64,000 bases of DNA from Streptomyces wuyuanensis (GCF_900103455.1 NZ_FNHI01000009.1:62001-126000); one strand, 5' to 3'; shown: positions 16,650 to 26,684, counted from the stretch's first letter. A program made the numbers and translations. Notes: a model not told the origin generated them from the sequence alone.

Positions 16650-17960
16650 ATGGACGACGACGGGAAGACGCGCACGGTCCGGGTCCAGCGTTGGTGCGCA
16701 CGGCTGGCGATCCTCGCGGCCGCCGCTGCCGTCGTGCTGCTCGTGGCCTCCGGGCTCGGCGGCCTCGCGATGGTGCTGCTGGTCCTCGCCGGGACGGTGG
16801 TGACGGCGGCGGCCCTGTGGTGGGCACTGACCCGGCGCGGGCCCGTGCGGATGCTGGCGGTGCTGCTGGCGGTGGCCGCCCCGCTGACCGTCATCTGGCT
16901 GCAGGTTCGTTCCGGGGTGCTGTGGGTCATGGTGCTCTGCCTCGCCCTGGGGGCCGTCGCCGCCTGGGCCGGGTGGGAGGCCCTCGCCCTGGACGTCCGG
17001 CGCAAGGGCCGGCCCGCGGTGGCGGCACGCCGCCCTGCGCAGCCGTTCCTGATCATGAACCCCCGCTCGGGCGGCGGGAAGGTGGAGCAGTTCGGGCTGA
17101 AGGAGAAGGCGGAGCGTGCGGGGGCGGAGGTCTTCCTGCTGGATCCGGACCACCCCAGCGATGTCGCGGCTGTGGCGCGAAAGGCGGTCGCCGACGGTGC
17201 GGACCTGCTCGGGGTGGCCGGGGGTGACGGTACGCAGGCCCTGGTGGCGGGGGTGGCCGCGGAGCGCGGTGTGCCGTTCATGGTGGTTCCGGCGGGGACC
17301 CGGAACCATTTCGCACTGGATCTGGGGCTCGACCGGGACGATCCCTCGCGGGCGCTGGACGCGCTCACCGACGGGGTCGACCTCACCGTCGACCTGGGCA
17401 TGGTCGGCGACCGGGTCTTCGTCAACAACGCCTCGTTCGGGGCCTACGCGCTGGTGGTGCAGAGCGACGCGTACCGCGACGACAAGGTCGGCACGGCGCT
17501 GCAGTTGTTCCCCGACGTGCTGACGCACCGTGCGGGACCGCGGCTCACCGTGCGGGCGGCGCGGACGACGATCGCCTCCCCGCAGGCCGTCCTGGTGAGC
17601 AACAACCCCTATCGTGCCGGGGACCGGGCCTCGGTCGCCCGCCGGGACCGCCTCGACCGGGGCGTCCTGGGCGTCGTGAGCGTCACGGTCGAGAGCGCCG
17701 CCCAGGCCGCCGGGCTGCTGCGCGGCGAACGCTCCCCCGGGTTCACCGCCCTCACCGCGGACGAGGTCGTCGTGGAGGCCGACGCGCCGGAGGTGCAGGT
17801 GGGAGTGGACGGGGAGGCGGTGACGATGCCCGTGCCGGTGCGCTGCGCCGTCAGGCCCGGCGCCCTGCGGGTCCGCGTACCGCGGCGCCGGCCCGGAGTC
17901 CCCGCCGCCCGGCCCCGGCTGAACTGGCGGCGGCTGGCGATGCTGGCACTGGCGCGCTGA
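16650..17960 (+). CDS. Diacylglycerol kinase-family lipid kinase
   Basis: A 436-residue membrane-attached lipid kinase of the DAGK/sphingosine-kinase fold. Three or four N-terminal helices (residues ~15-110) precede the catalytic domain. The catalytic domain opens with FLIMNPRSGGGKVEQF, carries the nucleotide-binding GVAGGDGTQA, and continues FMVVPAGTRNHFALDLGLDR, the family's conserved GTxNxFA strand; FVNNASFGAYA and VGVDGEAV mark the C-terminal beta-sandwich. GGAGGTG precedes the ATG closely; an earlier GTG is less likely. It probably phosphorylates a diacylglycerol-like lipid; the exact lipid is not readable. Confidence 0.9.
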   Translation: MDDDGKTRTVRVQRWCARLAILAAAAAVVLLVASGLGGLAMVLLVLAGTVVTAAALWWALTRRGPVRMLAVLLAVAAPLTVIWLQVRSGVLWVMVLCLALGAVAAWAGWEALALDVRRKGRPAVAARRPAQPFLIMNPRSGGGKVEQFGLKEKAERAGAEVFLLDPDHPSDVAAVARKAVADGADLLGVAGGDGTQALVAGVAAERGVPFMVVPAGTRNHFALDLGLDRDDPSRALDALTDGVDLTVDLGMVGDRVFVNNASFGAYALVVQSDAYRDDKVGTALQLFPDVLTHRAGPRLTVRAARTTIASPQAVLVSNNPYRAGDRASVARRDRLDRGVLGVVSVTVESAAQAAGLLRGERSPGFTALTADEVVVEADAPEVQVGVDGEAVTMPVPVRCAVRPGALRVRVPRRRPGVPAARPRLNWRRLAMLALAR

Positions 17961-18000
17961 CGGAGGGGCGCCGCCCCGGGCCCGGTGCGCCTGGGACGAC

Positions 18001-18093
18001 CGCCCGGGCGCCCGCACCCGTTCGCGCCTCCCGGGACGGGCGCACCGCACGGACGCAGCGCCCGGGCGCGCGCACCCGTTCACGCGTCCCCCG
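18001..18093. repeat. Imperfect duplication of the meaB 3' end
   Basis: 18001-18035 matches 18059-18093 at 30 of 35 positions, offset 58 bp. The second copy holds the end and stop codon of meaB; in the first copy the stop has changed (TCA to TCG). Confidence 0.7.
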
Positions 18094-19108
18094 AGAACGC
18101 CCCCAGGATGCGCTCCGCCGCGAGGGTGGCGGTCAGTTCACCGTCGCGGACCTGTTGTTCGAGGGCGGGGCCGAGGGCCCGTACGGCGGGATGGGCACGC
18201 AGTCGGCCGAGGAGTTCGTCCCGCACCATCGCCCAGGCCCAGTCGACCTGCTGCTCGCTGCGTTTGGCGGCGAGGCGGCCGCCCGCGTCGAGCAGTGCGC
18301 GGTGCTGCTCCAGGCGGTCCCAGACGGTGTCGAGCCCGCTGGACTCCCGGGCGCTGCAGCTGAGCACCGGCGGGGTCCAGGCGGCGTCGGCCGATGGGGT
18401 ATCCCCAGGTCCAGCGGAGATGAGACCGTGGGGACGCATCAGCCGCAGCGCGCCGGCCAGTTCGCGCGCGGCGGCGCGGGCGTCGCGCTCGTGCGGCCCG
18501 TCGGCCTTGTTGACCGCGAGGACGTCGGCCAGTTCGAGTACGCCCTTCTTGATGCCCTGGAGCTGGTCGCCCGTCCGCGCGAGGGTGAGCAGCAGGAAGG
18601 AGTCGACCATCCCGGCGACGGCCGTCTCGGACTGGCCGACGCCGACGGTCTCCACCAGGACGACGTCGTAACCGGCCGCCTCCATGACCACCATGGACTC
18701 GCGGGTCGCCTTGGCCACCCCGCCGAGCGTACCCGCCGAGGGCGACGGCCGGACGAAGGCCGCCGGGTCCACGGCCAGCCGCTCCATCCTCGTCTTGTCG
18801 CCGAGGATGGAGCCGCCGGTGCGGGTGGAGGACGGGTCGACGGCCAGCACCGCCACCCGGTGGCCGAGCCCGGTCAGCATCGTGCCGAAGGCGTCGATGA
18901 AGGTGGACTTGCCCACCCCCGGCACTCCGCTGACACCGATCCGCCGGGCGTTGCCGCTGTGCGGCAGCAGTTCGGTCAGCAGCCGCTGTGCCGAGGCGCG
19001 GTGGTCGGGCCGGGTGGACTCGACGAGCGTGATGGCGCGGGCGACGGCCGCGCGCTTCCCGTCGAGCACACCCTTGACGTAGGCGTCGACGTCGACTTCC
19101 CTGGCCAT
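18080..19108 (-). CDS. meaB: Methylmalonyl-CoA mutase-associated GTPase MeaB
   Basis: A 342-residue G3E-family GTPase that protects and reloads adenosylcobalamin on methylmalonyl-CoA mutase. The P-loop is [15 protein letters not shown], followed by [20 protein letters not shown] with the metal-binding Asp, then [10 protein letters not shown] (switch II) and VNKADGP (base-specific NKxD). The C-terminal helical dimerisation arm runs from about residue 270. It starts 6 bp after the mutB stop, so it is the last gene of a mutA-mutB-meaB operon. Its 3' end is imperfectly repeated downstream. Confidence 0.95.
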   Translation of the reverse strand: MAREVDVDAYVKGVLDGKRAAVARAITLVESTRPDHRASAQRLLTELLPHSGNARRIGVSGVPGVGKSTFIDAFGTMLTGLGHRVAVLAVDPSSTRTGGSILGDKTRMERLAVDPAAFVRPSPSAGTLGGVAKATRESMVVMEAAGYDVVLVETVGVGQSETAVAGMVDSFLLLTLARTGDQLQGIKKGVLELADVLAVNKADGPHERDARAAARELAGALRLMRPHGLISAGPGDTPSADAAWTPPVLSCSARESSGLDTVWDRLEQHRALLDAGGRLAAKRSEQQVDWAWAMVRDELLGRLRAHPAVRALGPALEQQVRDGELTATLAAERILGAFSGDA

Positions 19109-19114
19109 CCGCGG

Positions 19115-21325
19115 CTACAGCTCGTCGTGGCCCAGCGCCGCGGCCAGGCGCTCGACCAGGTCGTGGGCGGCGTCGGGGATGACCGTGCCCGGCGGGAAGA
19201 CCGCGGTCGCGCCCATCTCCAGCAGGGCCGGCACGTCCTGCGGCGGGATCACCCCGCCCACGACGATCATGATGTCGTCGCGGCCCTCCTCCGCGAGCTG
19301 CTCGCGCAGCGCCGGGACGAGGGTGAGATGGCCGGCCGCGAGCGACGAGACGCCGACGACGTGCACGTCCGCCTCGACCGCCTGCCGGGCCACCTCGGCC
19401 GGGGTCTGGAACAGCGGGCCGACGTCCACGTCGAAGCCCAGGTCGGCGAACGCGGAGGCGATCACCTTCTGGCCGCGGTCGTGGCCGTCCTGGCCCATCT
19501 TGGCGACGAGGATGCGCGGACGACGGCCCTCCGCCTCCTCGAAGCGGTCGACCAGGCTCCTGGTGCGTTCCACGGAGGGCGACTCCCCTGCCTCGTTGCG
19601 GTACACGCCGGAGATCGTACGGATCTGGCCCGCGTGCCGTCCGTACACCTTCTCCAGGGCGTCGGAGATCTCCCCGACGGTGGCCTTCGCCCGGGCGGCG
19701 TTCACGGCGAGCGCCAGCAGATTGCTTTCCAGGCCGGTGCCCGAGTCGCGTCCGGCGGCCTCGGTCAGCGCGCGCAGCGCGTCCTGGCAGGCCGTCTCGT
19801 CACGCTCCTCGCGGAGCCGGCGCAGCTTGGCGATCTGCTGGGCGCGCACGGAGGAGTTGTCGACCTTGAGGACCTCGATGGCCTCGTCGTTCTCGACACG
19901 GTACTTGTTGACGCCGATGACCGGCTGGCGGCCGGAGTCGATCCGGGCCTGGGTGCGCGCCGCGGCCTCCTCCACCCGCAGCTTGGGGATGCCGGCGTCG
20001 ATGGCCTGCGCCATGCCGCCTGCCGCCTCGACCTCCTGGATGTGCTGCCAGGCACGGCGTGCCAGGTCGTGGGTGAGCCTCTCGACGTACGCGCTCCCGC
20101 CCCAGGGGTCGATGACCCGGCAGGTTCCGGACTCCTGCTGCAGCACCAGCTGGGTGTTCCGGGCGATCCGGGCGGAGAAGTCCGTCGGCAGCGCCAGTGC
20201 CTCGTCGAGGGCGTTGGTGTGCAGGGACTGGGTGTGGCCCTGGGTCGCGGCCATGGCCTCCACACAGGTGCGGGTGACGTTGTTGAAGACGTCCTGCGCG
20301 GTGAGCGACCAGCCGGAGGTCTGCGAATGGGTGCGCAGCGACAGCGACTTGGCGTTCTGCGGGTCGAACTGCTTGACCAGCTTGGCCCACAGGAGCCGGG
20401 CGGCGCGCAGCTTGGCGACCTCCATGAAGAAGTTCATGCCGATCGCCCAGAAGAACGACAGCCGCGGCGCGAAGGCGTCCACGTCCAGGCCCGCGTCCCG
20501 TCCGGCCCGCAGGTACTCCACACCGTCGGCGAGGGTGTAGGCCAGCTCCAGGTCGGCCGTCGCGCCGGCCTCCTGGATGTGGTAGCCGGAGATGGAGATG
20601 GAGTTGTAGCGCGGCATCTTCTGCGAGGTGTACGCGAAGATGTCGGAGATGATCCGCATCGAGGGGCGCGGCGGGTAGATGTACGTGTTGCGGACCATGA
20701 ACTCCTTGAGGATGTCGTTCTGGATGGTCCCGGCCAGCTTCTCGGGCGGTACGCCCTGCTCCTCCGCCGCCACGATGTAGAGCGCGAGCACGGGCAGCAC
20801 GGCGCCGTTCATCGTCATCGAGACGGTCATCCTGTCCAGCGGGATGCCGTCGAAGAGCTGCCTCATGTCGTAGATGGAGTCGATGGCGACGCCCGCCATG
20901 CCGACGTCGCCGGTGACACGCGGGTGGTCGCTGTCGTAGCCCCGGTGCGTGGGCAGGTCGAAGGCGACGGACAGGCCCTTCTGGCCGGCGGCGAGGTTGC
21001 GCCGGTAGAAGGCGTTGGACTCCTCGGCGGTGGAGAAGCCCGCGTACTGGCGGATGGTCCAGGGCTGGTTGACGTACATCGTCGGGTACGGGCCGCGCAG
21101 ATACGGGGCCACGCCCGGGTACGTGCCGAGGAAGTCCAGGCCCTCCAGGTCCCGGCCGGTGTAGAGCGGCTTGACGCCGATGCCCTCCGGCGTCTCCCAC
21201 ACCAGGTCGTCGGCGCTGCTGCCGGTGGACTCCTTCACGGCGGCGCGCCACTGCTCCTCCGTGGCCCCGGCGGGCGGGGTGCCCGGGCCGAGGGCGACCT
21301 CGGAGAAGTCGGGGATCTGCGTCAC
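19115..21325 (-). CDS. mutB: Methylmalonyl-CoA mutase large subunit
   Basis: A 736-residue adenosylcobalamin-dependent mutase catalytic subunit that interconverts (R)-methylmalonyl-CoA and succinyl-CoA, feeding or draining propionyl units. The TIM barrel includes [20 protein letters not shown], with the substrate-contacting Tyr/Arg, and [15 protein letters not shown]. The C-terminal B12-binding Rossmann domain has [13 protein letters not shown], the DxHxxG cobalt-ligand motif, and VVGGVIP. A GTG start overlaps the mutA stop by 4 bp; upstream frames are mutA read out of phase. Full family length. Confidence 0.96.
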   Translation of the reverse strand: MTQIPDFSEVALGPGTPPAGATEEQWRAAVKESTGSSADDLVWETPEGIGVKPLYTGRDLEGLDFLGTYPGVAPYLRGPYPTMYVNQPWTIRQYAGFSTAEESNAFYRRNLAAGQKGLSVAFDLPTHRGYDSDHPRVTGDVGMAGVAIDSIYDMRQLFDGIPLDRMTVSMTMNGAVLPVLALYIVAAEEQGVPPEKLAGTIQNDILKEFMVRNTYIYPPRPSMRIISDIFAYTSQKMPRYNSISISGYHIQEAGATADLELAYTLADGVEYLRAGRDAGLDVDAFAPRLSFFWAIGMNFFMEVAKLRAARLLWAKLVKQFDPQNAKSLSLRTHSQTSGWSLTAQDVFNNVTRTCVEAMAATQGHTQSLHTNALDEALALPTDFSARIARNTQLVLQQESGTCRVIDPWGGSAYVERLTHDLARRAWQHIQEVEAAGGMAQAIDAGIPKLRVEEAAARTQARIDSGRQPVIGVNKYRVENDEAIEVLKVDNSSVRAQQIAKLRRLREERDETACQDALRALTEAAGRDSGTGLESNLLALAVNAARAKATVGEISDALEKVYGRHAGQIRTISGVYRNEAGESPSVERTRSLVDRFEEAEGRRPRILVAKMGQDGHDRGQKVIASAFADLGFDVDVGPLFQTPAEVARQAVEADVHVVGVSSLAAGHLTLVPALREQLAEEGRDDIMIVVGGVIPPQDVPALLEMGATAVFPPGTVIPDAAHDLVERLAAALGHDEL

Positions 21326-23175
21326 GGGGCCACTCCCATGCGGTCGAGGACGGAGGACAGGACGCCGACGGCGTCGCAGCCCGCGAAGACGTGGGCGTCG
21401 ACACCGGCGTGTTCGCCGGGCCGGCCGGCCAGGAAGATCTGCTCCGCACCGGCCGAACGGAGAGCCTTGGCGACCTCCTCTGCCTGCTCCTCGTACAGGG
21501 TGTCGCTGGAGCACAGGCAGGCGATCGCGGCGCCGCTGCGCGCGAAGGCGTCGGCGGCCGTCGCGGCGTCGACCGTCACGGGGTCGTGGACCGGTTCGAC
21601 GCCGCCCGCCTGGAACAGGTTCGAGGCGAAGGCGACTCGGGCGGTGTGCGCGGAGGCGGGGCCGAGCGCAGCGAGGAAGACCCGGGGGCGGGCGCCGGTC
21701 GCGGCCAGGTGCGCGTCGGACCGGGCACGCAGTGCCTCGTAGGCCTCGTCGCGGCGGACGCGGGGCAGTCCGCCCTCGTGGCGGGCGGCCTCGGGCACGG
21801 GCTCGCGCTCGACGGGCTTCTCGGCGAGGAACGGGAACTCGCTGACGCCGGTGACGGGTTCACGGCGCTTGGCGATCCGGCGCTTGCGCTCCTGCCAGGT
21901 GGCGGAGATGCGCTCGCCGACCAGTCCGGAGCGCAGCGCCTCGCCCTGGCCGCCCGCGCGTTCCAGTTCCTGGAAGAACGCCCAGGAGGCGTGGGCGAGT
22001 TCGTCGGTGAGCCGCTCGACGTACCAGGATCCGCCCGCGGGGTCGGCGACCCGGCCGAGGTGCGACTCCTCCAGCAGGATCGAGGAGGTGTTGCGCGCGA
22101 TGCGGCGGGCGAAGGCGTCGGGCAGGCCCAGTTCGTGGTCGAAGGGCAGGACGGTCACGGCGTCCGCGCCGCCGACGCCCGCGCCGAGGCAGGCGATGGT
22201 GGTGCGCAGCATGTTCACGTACGGGTCGCGGCGGGTCATCATCACCGGCGAGGTGACCGCGTGCTGGCGCTGGGCGGCGCCCGTGTCACCGGCGGCACCG
22301 GACACCTCGGCGACGCGCGCCCAGAGCCGGCGGGCTGCCCGCAGCTTGGCGACGGTGAGGAACTGGTCGGCGGTCGCGGCGTAGCGGAACTCCAGCTGCC
22401 GGAAGGCGGCTCCGGCCGTCAGTCCGGCCGCGGTGAGCGCCCGCAGGTAGGCGACGCCGGTCGCGAGCGACGCGCCCAGTTCCTGGGCGGCGGAGGCCCC
22501 GGCCTCGTGGTAGGGCAACGCGTCGACGGTCAGAGCGCGCAGGCCCGGGTACCGGTCGTGGGTGCTGCGGGCGAGCTCCACGGCCGCGTCGGTGTCCACG
22601 GGGTCCCCGGTGCGGGCGGACAGGCCCAGCGGGTCGGCGCCGAGGTTGCCGCGCGCCTCCTCGTGCGGAACGCCGCGCTCCTCGTACAGCCGAAGCAGTT
22701 CGGCGGCGGCGGCCGCGGTCTCCCGGCCGGCGTCGAGGACGACCGGCGCGAGGTCGAGGTAGACGCCCTCCAGCGCCTGGGCGAGTCCCGTCACCGGCAC
22801 GCCGGCGGCGCCGGTGGTGAGCCACACGGACGTGACGCCGTTCTCGAGGTCGGTGAGGACTGCCTCGTTGGTGCGGGCGGCCTCGGGCCGTCCGTGGCGC
22901 TGGCGCACGTCCCAGCCGCCCACGGGGCGGCCGCCGCGCACGAACGGCGCGAAGCCGGGATGGCCGGTATCGGGCGCGGCGTCCCGCGCGGTGTAGAGGG
23001 GGCTCACGACGAGCCCGTCGTCCAGGGCTGTCGCCAGCGCCTCTTCCGCCGCCGCGCCCGACACGTCCTTGCCCGATTTGCGCAGCACACCCTCGACGAG
23101 GCGCTGCCACTGCTCATGGGTGGCGTCGGGGAACTCGGCGGCGAGCGTAAGCCCGTCATCAGGCAGAACCGTCAT
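21322..23175 (-). CDS. mutA: Methylmalonyl-CoA mutase small subunit
   Basis: A 617-residue non-catalytic partner of MutB that forms the heterodimer. It has the same two-domain fold, but the cobalamin-binding DxHxxG motif is replaced ([16 protein letters not shown]), as expected of MutA. Typical segments are [12 protein letters not shown] (here [13 protein letters not shown]) and [19 protein letters not shown]. The ATG lies 6 nt after a TAGCAT -10 hexamer, so the transcript is probably leaderless. It is the first gene of mutA-mutB-meaB; a 13-bp dyad sits about 70 bp upstream. Confidence 0.94.
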   Translation of the reverse strand: MTVLPDDGLTLAAEFPDATHEQWQRLVEGVLRKSGKDVSGAAAEEALATALDDGLVVSPLYTARDAAPDTGHPGFAPFVRGGRPVGGWDVRQRHGRPEAARTNEAVLTDLENGVTSVWLTTGAAGVPVTGLAQALEGVYLDLAPVVLDAGRETAAAAAELLRLYEERGVPHEEARGNLGADPLGLSARTGDPVDTDAAVELARSTHDRYPGLRALTVDALPYHEAGASAAQELGASLATGVAYLRALTAAGLTAGAAFRQLEFRYAATADQFLTVAKLRAARRLWARVAEVSGAAGDTGAAQRQHAVTSPVMMTRRDPYVNMLRTTIACLGAGVGGADAVTVLPFDHELGLPDAFARRIARNTSSILLEESHLGRVADPAGGSWYVERLTDELAHASWAFFQELERAGGQGEALRSGLVGERISATWQERKRRIAKRREPVTGVSEFPFLAEKPVEREPVPEAARHEGGLPRVRRDEAYEALRARSDAHLAATGARPRVFLAALGPASAHTARVAFASNLFQAGGVEPVHDPVTVDAATAADAFARSGAAIACLCSSDTLYEEQAEEVAKALRSAGAEQIFLAGRPGEHAGVDAHVFAGCDAVGVLSSVLDRMGVAP

Positions 23176-23181
23176 GCTCGG

Positions 23182-23187
23182 ATGCTA
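23182..23187 (-). promoter_or_regulatory. -10 element of the mutA operon
   Basis: On the minus strand TAGCAT ends 6 nt before the mutA ATG, consistent with a leaderless start of the whole operon. Confidence 0.45.
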
Positions 23188-23243
23188 GGGCAGGCTTCCG
23201 GATGAGCAGCAGAGGAGACGGCTGTGACCTTGCTCGCTGATTT

Positions 23244-23256
23244 GGCACTCAGTGCC
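23244..23256. promoter_or_regulatory. Dyad upstream of mutA
   Basis: GGCACT-C-AGTGCC is a perfect dyad with one central base about 70 bp upstream of mutA; it could be an operator, though no regulator gene is adjacent. Confidence 0.3.
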
Positions 23257-23350
23257 GCGTTCACTGCCGGACACGGGCGAGATGTCCGGTGTGCGCCCCG
23301 CCCGGACCGCTTCTGATGCCCCGTCGGAGGACATACAGCGCGTTACGTGC

Positions 23351-23893
23351 TCAATGACCCACCAGCAGTTTCACCGCGATGACGCTCACCCCGATCAGGG
23401 TGTCGGCGAGCCCTGAGACGACGGCGCTCAGCGGGCCGTTGCCCATCCGCAGTCCGGTCCGGCAGCCCCAGACGAACAGGGTGGCGACTTCGAGCGCCGC
23501 ACTGAGCAGCAGGGCGGACTCCAGCTCCAGCACTCCCAGCGCCGAGACGCCGATCAGCACGAGCGGACCCGCGGCGGTGAGCAGCAGCGGGCTGGAGACG
23601 TGCAGCGCCGCTCGGATCTCCTGGAGGGTCGCGCCGCGCCCCGTCAGCGCCCGGTGCGACTGCTCGTCGGCGACGAGAGTGGCCAGCCAGACCCCGAGCG
23701 CGGTCACTGCCACGGTGAGGGCGGACTCCAGGTGCTCCGGGTGCGCCGTCTCGGTGAGGGCGACCACGACGGCCGTGAGCGTGATGGTGGCGTAGATGCG
23801 TTCCTTGAGCCGCGCCGCCGCGGTGTCGCCCGCCCGCGCGGCGGTCGCCGCCTCCGGAGTCGCCCCCGGGCTCTGCCGTCCCGACGCCACCAT
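23351..23893 (-). CDS. Integral membrane protein of unknown function
   Basis: A 180-residue protein with a polar N-terminus (~30 residues, Ala/Gly rich) and about five predicted helices, such as ALTVAVTALGVWLATLVADE and LLTAAGPLVLIGVSALGVLE. The loop DEQSHRALTGRGATLQE and the conserved-looking VWGCRTGLRMGNGP are the only charged landmarks. No enzymatic motif or known transporter signature is visible. It is transcribed away from the secreted small protein across a 438-bp region and is alone on its strand. Confidence 0.7.
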   Translation of the reverse strand: MVASGRQSPGATPEAATAARAGDTAAARLKERIYATITLTAVVVALTETAHPEHLESALTVAVTALGVWLATLVADEQSHRALTGRGATLQEIRAALHVSSPLLLTAAGPLVLIGVSALGVLELESALLLSAALEVATLFVWGCRTGLRMGNGPLSAVVSGLADTLIGVSVIAVKLLVGH

Positions 23894-24331
23894 GGATCAC
23901 CGGCCCTTTCCGATGGCACACCGTAGGGGCCCCTGCGGTGCTCGTCCGCGGCGCAGCGCGGGGGTTGGGCCGCTCGGGGGATCCGCGCGGGCGGGCGGTC
24001 CGGCGCACCGCGCCGTGTCCGCGCGACGCCCGACCGCTTTTCCGTGCCTCGGAGTTGGCCGGAGGGACGGTCGCGGACCGGGGTCGGCTCCGGGGAGATT
24101 CGTCCGTCGCCGACCGGCATGCGCAACGACGGAAGCCGGGCCCCGGAGGCATCGGTCGATGCCCCCGAGTCGCAACGGCCGCCCGCTGTCAAGCCCCGAA
24201 TGTCAGCGGCATGACGCGGACCGGCACGGCGGGCGTAATTGAGTCATGGGTTCACACGGAGCGGTTGGCCCATCCGAAGGTCCGCCGAACGGCGGCGGAC
24301 GGCTCGCCCCCTTCCCCTGGAGGAGAATCCC
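23894..24331. other. Divergent intergenic region
   Basis: 438 bp between the membrane protein and the small secreted protein genes, with promoters expected for both directions. Open frames here have shadow-type codon use. No known motif was recognised beyond the GGAGGAG ribosome site just before 24332. Confidence 0.5.
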
Positions 24332-24592
24332 ATGACTCGCACCACCTGCACGCAGCGCATCGCCCTGATCACTGCCTCGACGGCCCTGGCCGCAGGAGGT
24401 GCCCTCCTCCCCGGCAGCGCGTTCGCCGCTCCGGCGGCCCAGACCGGCACCGCACCCGCCAAGGCCGCCGCCTTCGACCAGCACAAGCACCACGATCGCG
24501 ACGACAACCGCGGCGAGCGGAAGAAGAAGACGAAGATCGTCATCAAGGTCAAGGACAAGAAGATCGTCATCAAGATCGAGTCGCGGAGGTGA
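24332..24592 (+). CDS. Small secreted lysine-rich beta-strand protein
   Basis: An 86-residue exported protein. The signal peptide has a basic start (MTRTTCTQR), hydrophobic core and AFAAPAA cut site. The mature ~50 residues begin DQHKHHDRDDNRGERKKK, His/Asp/Lys rich and possibly metal-binding, and end in two copies of an alternating basic/hydrophobic strand, KIVIKVKDKK and IVIKIESRR. GGAGGAG precedes the ATG by 5 nt. Function is unknown; the pattern suggests a surface-adhering or amyloid-like peptide (inference only). A perfect 12-bp stem follows the stop. Confidence 0.75.
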   Translation: MTRTTCTQRIALITASTALAAGGALLPGSAFAAPAAQTGTAPAKAAAFDQHKHHDRDDNRGERKKKTKIVIKVKDKKIVIKIESRR

Positions 24593-24614
24593 CGACGTCC
24601 CGCTCCGCGTGACG

Positions 24615-24648
24615 GTCCGGCCGGAGAGGCACCGCCCTCCGGCCGGAC
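24615..24648. terminator. Bidirectional terminator
   Basis: GTCCGGCCGGAG and CTCCGGCCGGAC form a perfect 12-bp stem with a 10-nt loop between two convergent genes; the right arm directly abuts the stop of the 94-residue gene. Confidence 0.7.
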
Positions 24649-24933
24649 TCACGGGTTCTCGTCACGCACCGCATCCGGCAGGACGCCGGAACCGGTCACG
24701 CGACACCGGTCGGCCGGACGACGCCTGGCCGTTCGGCGCAGGGACGCGCGCTCCGCGGTCCCGCCGGGGCCGGCCCAGAAGTCGTGCCCGGCCAGGCGGC
24801 AGGACAACTCGATCAATCTCCTCCTCAGCGCCGTCGTGCTTTCCGTGGGCGCCCGCTGCGCCAGGGCCTCGTAGGTGCGGATCCAGTCGGTCTGCAAGCG
24901 CAGCAGGTCGGGTGGGAAGAGGTTTCGCGCCAT
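24649..24933 (-). CDS. Small conserved actinobacterial protein
   Basis: A 94-residue soluble protein beginning MARNLFPPDLLRLQTDWIRT, a start recognisable from small Streptomyces proteins of unknown function, followed by ALRRRLIELSCRLAGHDFW. The last ~25 residues are Arg-rich and poorly conserved. The ATG at the start of this block was chosen because upstream in-frame sequence is low-complexity shadow. A run of A/T-rich bases (GAACACGTGCTCTAATTTGG read on the minus strand) precedes it and may be its promoter. No function can be assigned. Confidence 0.65.
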   Translation of the reverse strand: MARNLFPPDLLRLQTDWIRTYEALAQRAPTESTTALRRRLIELSCRLAGHDFWAGPGGTAERASLRRTARRRPADRCRVTGSGVLPDAVRDENP

Positions 24934-25052
24934 GGCCAAATTAGAGCACGTGTTCGAATCTATCGCATATCGAGGTCCTGCTCCGGTGGCGCCCGTCGGG
25001 AACTTCACCGGCACTCGAGGGCGACGCCCTCGCTGAGGCGGGGCCGCAGGCG

Positions 25053-25380
25053 TCGAGTCGTCCCGGAAGGCCCCCGGCCCGCCACGCCGCCTTCGAGGCC
25101 GTCTTCGCCACGCCCGCCGGCCTGGTCGCGGTCGCGGCAGCCCTGGCCCCGTCGCGGGACGCCGGCTCGTCTGCGCCGGTCCGGCGGCCGTGGCCGCGGC
25201 CTGCGCGGTGAGCATCCGCGTGGCCGGGCGAGCGGCCTCACACGGCGTCACGGACTCGCTGCGGCCGGACTACGAAGAAGTCGGCGCCCTCGTCGCCGAG
25301 TTGGACGAGGCGGACCGTGCGGCCGTGCGCGCCGGCCCGGACCTGGCCCTGGAACGGCTTGCCGGCGCGGGCGTGATCAG
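25053..25380 (+). pseudogene. Decayed hypothetical gene (frameshifted)
   Basis: Two stretches with normal streptomycete codon use are in different frames. Up to ~25150 one frame reads RHAAFEAVFATPAGLVAVAA; from ~25151 another reads RRLVCAGPAAVAAACAVSIR and then DYEEVGALVAELDEADRAAV. Joining them by one indel near 25150-25160 gives a continuous Ala-rich protein of ~110 residues. Neither piece has a convincing start, and the second runs into the hairpin. This could be a remnant or a sequencing indel; family unknown. Confidence 0.35.
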
Positions 25381-25391
25381 CCGATCCCGGC

Positions 25392-25420
25392 TCCCAGAGG
25401 CGCACCGTGCGCCTCTGGGA
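25392..25420. terminator. Strong perfect hairpin
   Basis: TCCCAGAGGCGCA and its exact complement flank a 3-nt CCG loop: a 13-bp perfect stem. There is no T-tract; it may be a terminator of the decayed gene or a small-RNA/transposition relic. Confidence 0.45.
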
Positions 25421-25710
25421 AGTCTCGCGCGCCGGCTCCGGGCAGGGGAACGGTCGCCGGCCCGCCAGGCTCGACGAGACCGAAGCCCCCGAACTCCGCA
25501 CAGCCGCAGGGTCCGCACGGAAACAGGTCCCGCCCGGCCCGTGGCAGTCCGCCGGGGAGCCGGGGACGGGACGCGTGGAGACGCGTGGAGACGCTTGGAA
25601 CGGGCGCCGCCGTCGGCGCACACCCCGTACAGGTACCGGTTCCCGTCTACCGGTTCCCGTCGCCCGGGAGACGCGGACGCCCGCATTCCCGCTCGGACAA
25701 TCGGGACGAA

Positions 25711-26568
25711 GTGATCAGTACGCTGGACCGCGTGGGTCACTCGGAGGCACGCGCAGAAGGCGCCGGACCGTTCACGACACGCCTGACCTGGCATCTCGCC
25801 GAGGGAGGTCTCGCCGTGTGGGAGTCGCGCCAGGCGCGCAAACGCGGCGCGCTCGGCGTCACGGCCGCCGGGCGCGCCGAGCCGGTCCCGCAGCGGGCGG
25901 ACCGGGCGACACTCTCCCGGCTGGGCCGGCTGAACGTCGTCGCCTCGCTGTCCTTCGTCATCGGCGGGGCCCTGTTCGCGCTGGGCGCGGCGCTCGCCCT
26001 CCGGTCCGCCAGTGCCACGACGAGCGCGTCCGTGTACTTCGTGGGAGGTCTGTTCTTCACCGCCGGCGCCTATGCCTCGCTGCTCCAGGCGATCAACGCA
26101 CCGCGCCCCGGGAGCAGGGCCGGGACACTGCACTCGGGCCGCTGGCACTGGTGGCGGTACGAGCCCATGCGGATCGACTGGGTCGGCACGTTCCTGCTGT
26201 TCGCCGGCACGCTGGTGTTCGGCATCAACCTGCTGAACTCGTTCCTCCACGGGCTGACGGCCCAGCAGGCGAACCGGCTGATCTGGGCCCCGGACATGAT
26301 CGGCTGCCTGCTCTTCCTCGTCTCCGGCCAGCTGGCCCTGATGGAGGTCTGCCACGGGTCGCCGAGAGTGCTGCCGCTCGACCTCGGCTGGTGGATCGTC
26401 GCCGTCAACCAACTCGGGTCCGCGCTGTTCATGATTGCGGCCCTGGCGGACTTCACCGTGCCCGCCACCGGCGCTCTGGTCAACACCGGCATCGCCAACT
26501 GGGGAACGCTCACGGGCGCCGTCTGCTTCTCCGTCGGCGGGGTGATCCAGGCGTTCGAGCGGCCGTAG
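25711..26568 (+). CDS. Multi-pass membrane protein, YrhK-like
   Basis: A 285-residue membrane protein with about seven helices. The cytosolic N-terminus (~70 residues) contains TTRLTWHLAEGGLAVWESRQ. The middle segment MRIDWVGTFLLFAGTLVFGI then NLLNSFLHGLTAQQANRLIW and DMIGCLLFLVSGQLALMEV looks like the YrhK-type two-helix repeat, although that match is from memory of the pattern. A GTG start was picked; a second GTG 21 bp later is possible, and neither has a strong ribosome site. The upstream region is decayed, so the 5' end is uncertain. Function unknown. Confidence 0.65.
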   Translation: MISTLDRVGHSEARAEGAGPFTTRLTWHLAEGGLAVWESRQARKRGALGVTAAGRAEPVPQRADRATLSRLGRLNVVASLSFVIGGALFALGAALALRSASATTSASVYFVGGLFFTAGAYASLLQAINAPRPGSRAGTLHSGRWHWWRYEPMRIDWVGTFLLFAGTLVFGINLLNSFLHGLTAQQANRLIWAPDMIGCLLFLVSGQLALMEVCHGSPRVLPLDLGWWIVAVNQLGSALFMIAALADFTVPATGALVNTGIANWGTLTGAVCFSVGGVIQAFERP

Positions 26569-26684
26569 GCACGGCGGCGCACGCGCGACCGCCGGCGAGC
26601 CGCCTCGGCTCTCCGCCGCGCCCGCACGGTCCCGGTACGTGCCACAGGCCGGGCCCGTTCCGGCGGGTGGGTCCGTGTGCGCGG

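Larger units (their letters stand above)
24934..25710. other. Gene-poor stretch with a decayed gene fragment
   Basis: 777 bp with no intact gene. It holds a frame that looks coding in two pieces (see the pseudogene entry) and a strong hairpin at 25392-25420. No transposase or integrase remnant was seen. Confidence 0.5.

Noticed and set aside
18155..21742. A very long plus-strand open frame (~1195 codons) over meaB-mutB-mutA
   Set aside because: It is antisense to three certain genes, has Arg/Gly/Val-rich shadow composition and no recognisable domain; long antisense frames are expected in DNA this GC-rich.
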